Shown piece after piece: positions 11,672-22,637 of a DNA stretch of 64,000 bases. Both the position numbers and the translations under genes were made by a program. Source of the DNA: Daphnia carinata (taxonomy: Eukaryota; Arthropoda; Branchiopoda; Diplostraca; Daphniidae). The stretch's first letter is position 1, and the number at the start of each line of letters is the position of its first letter. The notes under the pieces are model-generated. The model saw only the letters and a list, made by a program, of their open reading frames with translations. It ran no database searches and had not been told where the DNA came from. The stretch spans positions 6,740,278-6,804,277 of the forward strand of contig NC_081336.1 of the NCBI RefSeq assembly GCF_022539665.2. Direction: 5' to 3'.

Positions 11672-12491
11672 ACGTTATTGATCTGAATTAAGAAATTCCC
11701 CATGATTGCCGGTTTTTGTACATAGCCGACATAGCCCCCCTAAACAATCTTACATACATTTTTTCGTCAGAGAAATAGCGAGGCGGGTTGCACTTCACGT
11801 TATAGACAGTATTTTTCAATTGCATTTAGAATTGGGAAACATGGCTAAAAGTTTTGCGTTCAAATTTTTTACGCAATATTAGTTCTTGTATCACCTATCT
11901 CTCGGTTTTCCATTTCACCTGTGTTTATATTTCAGCCACAGTATTTGTGCCATTTTATCTGTTGAATTAATATGAAATTCTAAAGATACTATAATCCTAT
12001 AGGGAAACTGGGCATACATGCCCTTAGTGTTATAGATATATTAATTTCTGAATATTCCAAGTTTAAGTAAGTCGTTTAGCAATATTCGTCAGGCTAATTT
12101 AATACAACGGTGTTGAAAGTCGCTTCCTAGTCATAAACATTCATTTATTTATTAGACGAAACGCATAGCATAACTGAAAATTTTGGAAAAGCCGTTTCAT
12201 TCTAGGCTAATCAGAATCAAATTTTTAAGTCACTATTCGTTAGCTAAAGATCGGTTAACTTCCAATTTTTGAATCGATTAAATTGCGTATTTTAAAAGTA
12301 GTCTGCTCTCCATGGGGAACTAGTGGAGGGCGTAATACGACCGCAACTTTCGCACATTATAATGAAATAAAAAAGAAAAAAAAACTTTGAGAAGCTTAAG
12401 TTATACAAGCTGATAGCTCTTTGTGGTGTGGTGCTATACGGTTCGGGTTCTTCTTGTTTACCACTTCGTAATAGGGAGAAATTCGATTAAA
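11672..12491. other. Intergenic region, ABCH B to rabenosyn-5
   Basis: About 820 bp of AT-rich sequence holds the 3' UTR of ABCH B and the promoter and 5' UTR of the next gene. I see no coding exon. Confidence 0.35.
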
Positions 12492-14906
12492 ATGGCGACT
12501 GGTGTAGAATCGCACAGTGGAGAAAATGCAAGTGGAATTCGTGAAGGATTTATTTGTCCCATTTGTATGGAAGATTTTGTGACAGACGAAAAATTACTTC
12601 TTCATTTTGAAGAAGCTCATGATACCGAAGAGGATAAGGATGTTCTTCAGGCATTTAAAGGTGGGCTGGTACAAAGCTGTTCGGAATCAATAACTATTCA
12701 TGTTAGACATGTGTAACAGACACTTTGTTACAAATGTCATTGTTACTTTACTCTGGTTCCTTAACTCCCACAATAACATGAAGTAGATGTGGTTTTTAAC
12801 ATATATAACAACCAATCAATGCAGCAGAATGAATAAGTATGTACTTTTATGTATCGTTTTCAATTATTTTTTGTGTTCTCAGATTTTCTTGGGAAAGCGA
12901 AGAAGATCCTGAAGTCAGACAACCCATTTGAAATTCTTGAGAAGGCCAATAGTAAATCTAGCAGCCAGAAAAAGCAGGAGCATATTGAATGGGATCCCCA
13001 GGATTTTGGTAATTCAATACATTTAGTCAATACTGTGTTTTTGGTTTTTATATCTGACACATGAATGACAGGCGTAATACGCAGTCATTGGTCGGACTTC
13101 CGTAAATTTCGTAGCAACCGCATGGATTTTTACGCCGCCGAAACAAATAAATTAATCATCAGACTCGATAAAATTGTATCCTGCTTGCCCAGTGAGGCCA
13201 CCAAGAGACGGGAACATGAACAGAGCGTAGTAACTTGGGTTAATGACGAAGATGTACAATTATGCCCGCAGTGTGCCAAGTCCTTTAACATCCTCAGGCG
13301 GAAACATCACTGCAGAGTATGTGGCACTGTTCAATGCCACCAGTGCAGTCAGTTTCTCTTGCTTTCATTTGCGAGTACGTATTTGATTATATCCTTCCTT
13401 TTTGAATGCTCATGACTAGTGTTTTACCTTTTTTTTTAGGAAAATTAACGAATCCCAGCTATATTCCAGCTTTAGATGACAGCAAAGACAATATACCAAG
13501 TCCTCCTAAACGATTAACTCACGCCGCCTTCAATGCCCTTAAACGGACGGGATCAACCACCTCCTTAACTTCTCTAATCGATACCGATACCGGGGAGGGT
13601 CATATTAGGGTTTGTTTTTATTGCAAACAGGTCAGTAAAAAGAAACGTGTTTCCGAATCAAATTTGTTTTTAAACTGTGGGGTATATTTTTCAGCTTCTT
13701 GAACGACGTGAACTGCAAATGGACAGCCGAAGCCAGAACACTGTTATAGCAGAACTGTATAGTGAAATGCGAAAGTACATGGAAAAAGGCAAGGAGTTGA
13801 TGCCGGTTTATTTGAAAATGCTTGAATCCTTTAGGTATGTTCTATTCAAAGTTATGGGCAAACTAGTATCTCAGCCTAGATTATAAATCCCTGCAAAATT
13901 ATTATTTTAAGCTGAGATAGTAGTCTGTTTGTAGAAGCACCTTGTAAAGCAAATTTCGTAATTCGAAATAACAACTTTCCTTTGATTGACAAGTCAAGGT
14001 GAATCCACTTACAGTTTAAAAGATGCTCAAGAATGCCGTCTTAAACTGCTGAAAATTGCTGAATACGTCGATGGTTACAGGTATCACGTCCCATTTTTCG
14101 ATCGTCTTTACTTGTTACTGCCATTATACAAATTGTTGACCCGCCAGTAAAAAAATCCAGTCCTTGGGTATTGACGATGAAAAGAATCCAACGACAGGCA
14201 CTGCCCTTTCATTGCAACTAAAAATTCGTCTATCTGCCGTAAATTTTCTGAAGGAAAATCTGCTTGGGTTGCCCAATTTACCTACAGATGAACAACTCAT
14301 GGCGTTACAAGCCGAAAGACGGTAAGACCAAGAACGTGGCTTAACAAATGTTTGTATTATTGTGTGTTTTTCATTCAGTCAAGCCATCGAAAATCGTATA
14401 GCTCAGGAAAAAAAAGCTGTTTTCGAAAAACGTGAAACGGAAACAAGGCGATACGCCGATGGTCATAGAGAAATTGAAGCGGTAAGTATTTTTTTTCTTT
14501 AAATTTTTTTGTCTATATATGTGCAGCCGACGTCATTCTTCACAGTTGCGCACTCGAGAACCAGATTTAGTTACATAATCTTTTGAACAGGTTTCGGTGG
14601 ATAGAGGCTGGGGAGTAGAAACTTCTTACATACGAAACGTAAACGAGTCGGATGATCCCATGCTACAACAAATGCAAATAATGAGAAATTACATTCAACA
14701 AGCAAGGTACTATAGGCAAATATCCTATACTACTATGAAAATTACTATTAAAATTTGTTTCTAAATGCTTGTATTTTTTTCTTTAACTTTATAATTTTTT
14801 TATTTTCAACAGACGTGCGAATCGTTACGATGATGTTGTCATATTAGAGGCAAATTTACGCGATCTTCAGGTCGAGCATGAACGATTGCGATCCCAGCCA
14901 TCGTAA
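12492..14906 (+). CDS. RBSN: Rabenosyn-5 (FYVE and Rab-binding endosomal protein)
   Basis: The gene has 10 exons: 12492-12660, 12883-13008, 13072-13374, 13440-13630, 13695-13834, 13994-14080, 14148-14321, 14379-14481, 14591-14706, 14813-14906. The predicted protein is 500 aa. It opens with a C2H2-type finger (CPICMEDF, then HFEEAH), followed by DFLGKAKKIL and a FYVE zinc finger. The FYVE finger shows the WVND, RRKHHCRVCG and RVCFYC signatures that bind PI3P. A coiled-coil region follows, ending in QARRANRYDDVVILEANL, the motif of the Rab-binding domain. Rabenosyn-5 is a Rab4/Rab5 effector that works with VPS45 in early endosome fusion and recycling. The human protein is 784 aa. The NPF-rich tail and second Rab-binding domain are absent here, as in the short fly protein. 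Confidence 0.93.
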
Positions 14907-16328
14907 CAAAAGTTTCTGTCGACATTCCATCATAGGATCAAATTGTATTTGGTTAGATACTACGTTTATTCATCCCAAAATGTGATATTCTTTATTGGAG
15001 AATACGATGATTGTCTACGTAATAATCAACGCTGTAAACTTCATTTTTAATGTTAAAAGATGTAGTAAAAACTAATATCTTATTGGAGAATTCTAATTTG
15101 CTTAGATTTGAATCGTTAGATTTCCTTTGCAGTTCGAGAATAGCCAAAATGCATTCTGAGTGAGCATAAAATGGTATTGGTTTCGCAAATGTTAATAGAA
15201 CACAAATCCCTCAATGAATTCGTTTGTCGGCCGTGTGTTGACTTTAACCGGTGAGAATACCAAGAAATACACGATCATTGATTTTTTCTATCACGTGGTT
15301 TGATGCCCCCTCCCCAGGAATTTGATGAAAAAGAGAATAGAAATGGGTTTATGTATTGGCATATACTTTGCTGAAAACAAGGTGAATCCAGCAATCCTTA
15401 TTTGGTAACTTAAGGCCAAATGAGGACTGCTAGAGCATTAGGTTTTCTGCACGTTGACGAAAGAGACCATGTGTCGCCATGTATGACGGATGCGCATCCG
15501 TAACCTGACTCGTACGAAAGAAGGAACACACACCGACGATTTGATTTATAAGAAAGAATACAAGTAAAATGTTATTTAATATTTGCAACGTGAACATCTT
15601 TGAGGAGTCAACAGTAAACTAGTTCTTGCGCCGAAGTGTGAAAGTTCTTCTTTATCATAAAATGACGTTCTGAGGAAAATAACTTAATTTGATACTTTTA
15701 AAATAACAATAACCATTTTACTGTAAAAATAAAAGGCGGTTGTCGTATTTTGCTCGTAATTAAAGCTTATATGTAAGTCGACATAAACTTAAAATAGCTG
15801 TATAAATAAGGTAAACGATAGTCCTCAATAAGACATCAACATAGATGACAAGGGCATAAAAATATGCTGTAAACGACATAAACCAGTCAGTAACAGTGTT
15901 GCCTATTAAATTAAAGATCAAAAGCACATTATTATGTTCCATTAGTAAAATGGTGAATATTTGCAATACAATGTTTAAACTTTTTTTTTCGTAGCAATAA
16001 TCATCTGTATTTGGTATTTAGTTCTAACTTAAATTTTCGTACGGCAAACACTGTGCGCCGTTATCGCTAGGAGAAAGTTTCGATGCAGACGACTGTTGGA
16101 TCAGTTTTAGCCAAGCAACAACACATTGATCATGTCATACCTGATTATCACTGAAGAAACTTTCAATCCGTCTGTCTGTTAAATAAAAAAAGCATTCCTG
16201 TAATTTACCCATTCCATTTATTTCCACTATGGAAATTTGAATCTCCATTAAAGTGCGTAACGCATACTTGTGTCAAATTTTTCAACGGAGTACGGTAACA
16301 GTCCACGGTTCATCCGAATTTGACGAAA
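14907..16328. other. Intergenic region, rabenosyn-5 to ZYG11
   Basis: About 1.4 kb of AT-rich sequence. A minus-strand open frame at 15760-15966 is hydrophobic and low-complexity, with no homology I recognise, so I do not call it. The proximal promoter of the ZYG11-like gene should lie in the last few hundred bases. Confidence 0.35.
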
Positions 16329-19223
16329 ATGTATGATTCACCTATAAGCTTGCAAAACGTCTGTGCAAATTACATCGGTGAAAATATCGAAGCCTTTTGC
16401 TGGGTGAGAACTAAGTTTACTAAATGTGAATGAATGTCAAATCAGTCTTCATGGAACTTCATTTGATTTCAGGCTGAAGGTGATGAGGAAGCAATAACAC
16501 TTACATTCAAAAAAGGACATATCTACTTGCACACTACCTTGTCTGAGCAACTCTTAAACATCTTGGGACAAAAGAGAAAGATCAACGATGAAATATTATC
16601 TATATTCAACAGTAATAATACCAGGTTAGAAAAAGTTATCATGCCGAATGCCATGAATCTCACCTGCAAAGGTTTGAAAACCCTCAAACAGCATCATATA
16701 GTGGACCTAGAAGCAACACAGTTAAAAGTTACTGTCAGCGATTTGATAAGCTCACTCAGTGAATGGACAATTGAGAACTTACGGAGCTTAAGTGTTAGTG
16801 ACTGTACATTTGTTGACAGCTCTAAAGTGGCTGTTATGGTCTCTTTGTCCAGACTGAAAAATCTAAGAACATTGAATGTGAGCTACACTGAATTTAACAA
16901 TCACGGCCTAGAAATCATTGTTGAAGACTTGCGCCATCTGGAGTGTCTTGACCTCAGTGAAACCCGAGTTTCAGAAATATCTCCGTTGCGAAAATGCCGT
17001 AGCCGTTTACGTGCCCTCGTTATGCATAATCTGAAGATATCCGATGCCGCCATTCCTGTTATAATGGATCTACCTCGATTACGGCACCTGGATGTGTCGA
17101 GGAACTCGAACTTTTCGTCACGTTTCCAGCAACACGTCTACGTCCTGCTTGATCACATCACACCACCCTTGCCACTCTCTATCACTGAGCTCCTTCTTGA
17201 ACCAGGAGCGCTATGCGAATTGGAGCACCTAGACATATCCGGCTGCGACCGCGTGGAAATTGACGCCTTAGCCCAATTTATTCAGTGTCATCGATCATTG
17301 ACATTTCTTGGTCTGCTGGATTGCGAGGCCTGCTATGACCATATGTTTGTTGAAAAAATTAGCCCGTATACTACGTCTTTGCTGGTAAAAACAGAATGTC
17401 ATAGGTACAACCTGATTAACAAAACAAGAAGTTAACTTTTTTTTCTTGACAGGTCACTGGATCCGCCAATGAAGAGCAAATCTTAGAATCACTCATTCGC
17501 TACCCAAAGCGTGTGAGGTGCACCCAGAGGTCTCTGTATGAACTATTTTCTCTAACCCAGCAATTTTGCGAACCGAGGGTAGATGTGATTGAGGTAAACG
17601 TTACTCTGTATGGAAAGTCATTAAGGCTATTGTGTTATTATTTTGCAAACGTTTTCTTCATATTTTTTTAGTTGGTATTGCGAGCAATGCGTCTTCATCC
17701 TGAAGAATTCCATATTCAAATGGCGGCTACCGCTTGTGTGTACAATTTAACCAAAGGTGACGTCGGCCAGAAAATTCATCCGCACGTTCTCAAAGAAGTT
17801 GTTCATTTTACGTTAGCCGCCATGGAAAATTTTCCCAACCATTTGCAAGTAATTAGTATTATGAAGATAGTCGTACATTAATGGAAACGAATGATTTTCT
17901 TATTATTCGTTAAAAAGTTGCAAAAGAATACCCTATTGACGTTATGCAGCGACAGAATTCTACAGGATGTCACATTCGACCGTTATCGTTGCGCGCGGTT
18001 AGTTCTAGATTGCTTATGCATCTTTGATGATTCTTCGATGGGCCGTATGAGCGTAGCAATATGCTCTATTCTGGCAGCGAAAATTTCGACTTCAGAAACC
18101 ACAGTTCTGGGGTCAACACCAAAATACATGCGCAAGTTGCTAAGGATGGTAAGAACTAAAATGGAATCGAGTCAGGTTGATATCACTCTAAAGTTCACAC
18201 TTTCAGCATTGTGGAATCTCACCGGTAAGGATCTTACTAATTGTTTGCTCAACGTTGTGGAATTTAAACCTTTAATACTTTTCACTGTTAGATGAATCTC
18301 CCGAAACATGTTCAATATTTTTACGCGAAGGAGGTTTGGAACTTTTTCTTGAAGTGCTCGAAGCTTTTCCTGGTGAATCTACTGTCGAAACTAAGGTAAG
18401 CTTTAGATCTTCATCTATTTGGAAAATTTATTCTCATTCGATTAAGATAAATAACAACATAATCTAAATTGCGATACGTTTAATTTGAACACAAAGATCC
18501 TTGGACTGATCAATAATATCGCCGAAGTGAAGACTTTGCGCCATCGATTGATTGTAGATCCATTCCTTTTGGCTCTTCGTAGGCTTTTGCGCTCTCCGCT
18601 CATCGACGTTGCATATTTCGCAGCCGGCATCATAGCGCATTTGGCTTCAGGTGGGGTTGAATTTTGGACTTCGCGAGCTATTCCACGACATGTTATGCTT
18701 GAAGAATTGGTAAAGGAGATTGTTTTACTGAACTATTTCCCATTTTGCTTTAATTTTTCCTCTTTTAATGATGATGATCCAAAAAACAGGGTTTTGTAGT
18801 AATGGAATGGAGTAGCCCTGAAAGTGAAATGGTGGCTTATCGATCCTTTTCACCATTCTTCCATTTGATTCTATGCTATGAAGCACCACAGGTTCAGCTT
18901 TGGGCCCTTTGGGCGATTCTACATGTCTGTAGCAAAAACGGTAAACTTTTTATATTTTTTGCTTTTTAGTAAAACGAGCTTGATTTCTCTGTCTCTGTTA
19001 AATAGGAAAGCGTTATTGCTTGATGTTGTATGAAGAAGAAGGAGATGAAATATTGAGTACGATAGCTGCAAATTCTAACACATCAGAAGAAGTGCGTCAA
19101 TTTTGCATTTCAATAATGGATCTACTGAAAATGCAAGGTTTAGTTCGAAATGGGAAAAATGCTTCAAAACTGTCTATTGATGAGCCGAATAGCAAAATGT
19201 TAGAAAATGATATTCATTCATAA
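16329..19223 (+). CDS. ZYG11: ZYG11-family substrate receptor of CUL2 ubiquitin ligase
   Basis: The gene has 9 exons: 16329-16403, 16473-17384, 17453-17593, 17672-17848, 17918-18224, 18292-18395, 18497-18709, 18790-18940, 19006-19223. The predicted protein is 765 aa (human ZYG11B is 744). The start MYDSPISLQNVCANYI matches the N-terminal box that precedes the repeats. Leucine-rich repeats fill about residues 70-310 (LRHLECLDLSETRVSEI, LRHLDVSRN, LEHLDISGCD). The C-terminal half is armadillo-like and strongly diagnostic: AMENFPNHLQ, then LLTLCSDRILQDV and ICSILAAKIS. ZYG11/ZER1 proteins recruit substrates with N-terminal glycine degrons to CUL2-RING ligases. ZER1 is the alternative paralogue, but the C-terminal block favours ZYG11A/B. 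Confidence 0.92.
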
Positions 19224-19321
19224 AAAATTTAAGAATTAGGAGAATAATATTTCACGCATTACGACTTATGCTTATGGGATTGGGAATGTATAAAAACAGC
19301 CCATTAAATTTCCATGGCCTA

Positions 19322-19499
19322 CAGTACCCACCAAATTATTAGGCACACCTCCCCCATTTACGTGTATTCTTATGGCGCTACGGTGTTTTTTAAACTCCCA
19401 TTGCTATTTAATGTATACAGGTAGATTTTTTTTTAAATTTTTGCTGATCAGATTAGGTCGTGATCTACAATTCACTAATACTTAGTTTTTTTGTAGAAC
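19322..19499 (+). repeat. Left terminal inverted repeat of the MITE
   Basis: This 178-bp arm is the reverse complement of 19940-20117 apart from about four substitutions. It starts CAGTACCCACC directly after the target TA. Confidence 0.88.
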
Positions 19500-19939
19500 T
19501 TACCGCTAAGGCTCTAGGTCCTCGTTCACGAAATAGGCACACCCGGTTTTTCCCCATAAGCGTAATGCTAAGACTAGGTTTTTTAAAATTTTATATAAAA
19601 TACTTAGAGTTAAGCTAAAAAAATTCATTTTTCCCAAAAGATATAGCATTCCTTACTTAATATAGATGTAATGTTATTTTTTCAAAAATAATTTTTCTCA
19701 ATACCCCTCCCTATCCCTTGAAGTTAACTCCCGTCTAAGTTTTGGGACGGAAAGTGTACTTCACACTTGGTCACCAGAGGCGCTGCAATGCAGCTATTTG
19801 CCGTTAATGTTTGAAATTGTTGGGGGGTTTTTAAAAACATAATGGCTATCAATAAGAGCAGACAAAGTTTTATTTATTCTTTGTACTGTTTATTAAGAAT
19901 TAAGTTAAAAGATTAAATTAAGAAGAAGAAAGCCATTAT

Positions 19940-20117
19940 GTTCTACAAAAAAACTAAGTATTAGTGAATTGTAGATCACGACCTAATCTGATCAGCAAAA
20001 ATTTTTAAAAAAATCTACCTGTATCCATTAAATAGCAATGGGAGTTTAAAAAACACCGTAGCGCCATAAGAATACACGTAAATGGAGGAGGTGTGCCTAA
20101 TAATTTGGTGGGTACTG
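19940..20117 (-). repeat. Right terminal inverted repeat of the MITE
   Basis: This 178-bp arm is complementary to 19322-19499. It ends GGTGGGTACTG directly before the target TA at 20118-20119. Confidence 0.88.
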
Positions 20118-20346
20118 TATATTATTACGGAAGATTGAGCATCTTCTCCTTTTATTTGGCTAGTCAACTGTGATTTTGAAGATGTAGACCTTTACCAATG
20201 CTCTTGTGATTTGTTGTTTTGTATTCTAGAAGTTATAGGCATCTTATCAGGAAACGAAATACAAATATATGAAAGTCGTAAATTTTGTTACGGGCTTTAA
20301 AAGTTTTAAATATAAGCTTTCCCATGTTCCCTCAGGAAAGGTGTAA

Positions 20347-20619
20347 TTTTTGGACAACTTATTGCGTTCGACACGCCCACACATAGCGAATTGGAAGCAC
20401 TTCACCAGTCACGGCGAATTGTCTCTTGAGCCTCTGGACTTACGCAGTTTCATGGAAGCGCGCAACAGTCTTGGTAGTATACTCGCACCGCCAACGGGCA
20501 TCTCCTCTGTGGCCTGGATACGCGAGCTTTTGCCATTCTTGCAACCCATTGACTTAATGTGGATGTGGCATATACAACCTGATGTATCTGACAATATTCT
20601 CCTCCAGAATACAGTTTAA
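20347..20619 (+). other. Unexplained open frame, possible gene or transposon remnant
   Basis: About 90 codons stay open, with no ATG at the start (first usable codon TTG at 20350) and an in-frame stop at 20344. The composition is visibly more GC-rich than the flanks and the predicted peptide looks protein-like (SVAWIRELLPFLQPIDLMW). After the stop the coding-like character continues in another frame (about 20612-20750, PEYSLSFDYWFRRNNDV), ending at TAG. This pattern fits a decayed coding fragment, or an exon pair with an unrecognised intron. I do not recognise the family. Confidence 0.25.
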
Positions 20620-20750
20620 GCTTTGACTACTGGTTTAGGCGAAACAATGACGTTCATCGTGGAAAGCCCACACCTTCAAAACCACAAGAGCTCACTGCTC
20701 CACAACCTAGATGTGGATACTCAGCTTTGAATACCTTTGAGTTGTTGTAG

Positions 20751-21570
20751 AAAATTGGTTGATAACACTTAGCTCTCACACGAATATTTTACCTTCTTGG
20801 AAATACAAACTTTTGCCGTAGATTGATCATAATTATAACAAATGAGATACGTGGGAAACGGATTAATAAGCTGAGTATTGAAGTTTTTTTGTTTAAATTA
20901 AGAGGAACTATATCTGTATAAATAAGATGTTCTAGCTCTCCTACTGAGTATGGACCACGATCCATCTTCCAGCTCGAGCTAAATTGTATGCAGTTATGCA
21001 CGATGAATATCCACAGAATACTGCCAAATAACAAAACAAATGAACCTAAAATTGACAGCTGGATGACGAGCCAAAAAACAAATGAAATGCGAATCCCGGC
21101 GAAACGATTTTATCATTTCATTTATTTACTTGTATATTAACCATAAGGTTGTATTGTCTTCTCTTTCATGTCTTTATTCTCTTTCTTGCAACATGATTAA
21201 TGTATTAACAAATTTAAGCTTCCATTCTTAAAACGCGGAATTTTCTCCAAGAACAAAAACCAATCAAGAACCAATGCTAAACTAAGCTCTCCGTTTAGGG
21301 GCGGGGCTAATAAAAATGAGCACTGTTTCAATTTTGAGCAGTCTGCCAGTCTCACGGAGAAGAAAAGACATATGTTGATTTAGCTATTATCTCGTTCGTT
21401 TGTTTAGATTTACTTTGCAGAAACAGAGAGACGGTTATGTTTCGTGGTTTAGATTCTGATGGTACCAAACAATACTTGTCGTTCACAGATAAGTAGTGAT
21501 TATGGTTAATATTAGATTCACAACAATCAGCAGTGTCATGTATAAAGACTAGATATTCAATTCACTGAAA
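20751..21570. other. Intergenic region upstream of SNRNP35
   Basis: AT-rich sequence with no supported exon. The promoter of SNRNP35 should lie in the final 250 bp, but I see no clear TATA box. Confidence 0.3.
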
Positions 21571-22431
21571 ATGTCGAAATTTGACCAAAGCTGGTCTCCG
21601 TATGCCAAAGTTTACGATCCTATCCGGGTAGGTAGTATTGATGGAACTCATACCGACCCACATGATAATGGAATCATAAGAGCTTGCAATGCTTCTTACC
21701 ATCCAAATCGCCTGCTTAAAAACAATTCTGAACGGACACTCTTTATTGGTAGGCTAGACAAAGACGTAATGGAAAAGGATTTGGAAAATGTGAGTATTAC
21801 CAGACTTATGAAATTTGATTCTCAGTTTTTACTTGGTATTATCTGTTGAATCTCCCTAGCTATTTTCCAAGTATGGTACACTTGAGAACGTAACTGTTGT
21901 AAGGGATATTGTTACTGGATTCTCAAAAAGATATGCATTTGTTGAATTCAGAAGTAGGCATGATTGCCATCTGGCTAAAAGTAAAGAACAAAAAACAATA
22001 TTAAAAGGAAAAGAAATACTAGTTGATTTTGAATGTCAAAACACACTCCCTGGATGGATTCCTCGAAGGCTTGGTATAGTACAACTTTCTTTGAAACCTA
22101 AACAATCAACAATGTTTGGATAACTAATAATTATATTCTTTCTTCAGGTGGAGGCTTTGGTGGTAAAAAAGAATCTGGGCAGTTACGTTTTGGTTGTGTA
22201 GACAGGCCATGGAAAAGGCCCATCCAAGTTGTGTCTCATTATAGTAGAATGCCCAAGTCCGACACCGAGCAACGTAATGCTGAATTCGAAAGAGATCCAC
22301 AGCGTTTTCCGCCCAGAATTTCATCCCACACCAAAGGTGGAAGAAAAGAGCATTATTCGTTGCATACCAAAAGAACGCGGAATGAGAAATCCTGTACGCC
22401 CCCCAGAAGCTTGAAGCGTCGTAGAACTTGA
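21571..22431 (+). CDS. SNRNP35: U11/U12 small nuclear ribonucleoprotein 35 kDa protein
   Basis: The gene has three exons (21571-21789, 21860-22073, 22148-22431) giving 238 aa. The N-terminus YAKVYDPIRVGSIDGTHTDP matches the family box (human AKEYDPLKAGSIDGTDEDP). The RRM has RNP2 LFIGRL and RNP1 KRYAFVEF. It is followed by the diagnostic PGWIPRRLGGGFGGKKESGQ. The protein belongs to the U11/U12 di-snRNP and helps recognise U12-type introns. The Arg-rich tail is short and lacks the long RE/RD repeats of the human protein. The gene's own introns are ordinary GT-AG type. The presence of the gene implies the species keeps a minor spliceosome. Confidence 0.94.
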
Positions 22432-22637
22432 CATTACACATTCTTCGTCTGTGTACGGGTATTTTGTATTATACGTATATTTTTCATGTTGTCAAGCCTT
22501 TCCATTACGGAACATATGGCAAAATGAAAACCAAATGAGATTCACAAGCAACACTTGATGTAACGTTGTGATTTTTACGACAGGAAAGAACTAGGAAGTC
22601 ATTGAGGTAAAAATTCGAGATCACTTATCTGCAAAAA

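Larger units (their letters stand above)
19322..20117. mobile_element. Non-autonomous Tc1/mariner-type element (MITE)
   Basis: This is a 796-bp element with 178-bp terminal inverted repeats (19322-19499 and 19940-20117). Aligned by eye the arms differ at about 4 positions, roughly 98% identity. The ends read CAGTACCCACC...GGTGGGTACTG and are flanked on both sides by TA (19320-19321 and 20118-20119), the target duplication of the Tc1/mariner superfamily. The interior has no transposase frame, so it must be mobilised in trans. The TTAGGCACACC sequence in the termini recurs in part inside the element (ATAGGCACACCC near 19531). It lies 98 bp after the ZYG11 stop codon, probably inside its 3' UTR. 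High arm identity suggests a recent insertion or that arm homology has been maintained. Confidence 0.88.

Noticed and set aside
15760..15966. Minus-strand hydrophobic 68-codon frame
   Set aside because: Membrane-like only because of T-rich composition; no start context, neighbours or conservation to support it.
20789..21034. Minus-strand 81-codon frame with a signal-like N-terminus and a possible donor at its end
   Set aside because: No second exon could be found that continues it convincingly; composition like the surrounding non-coding DNA.
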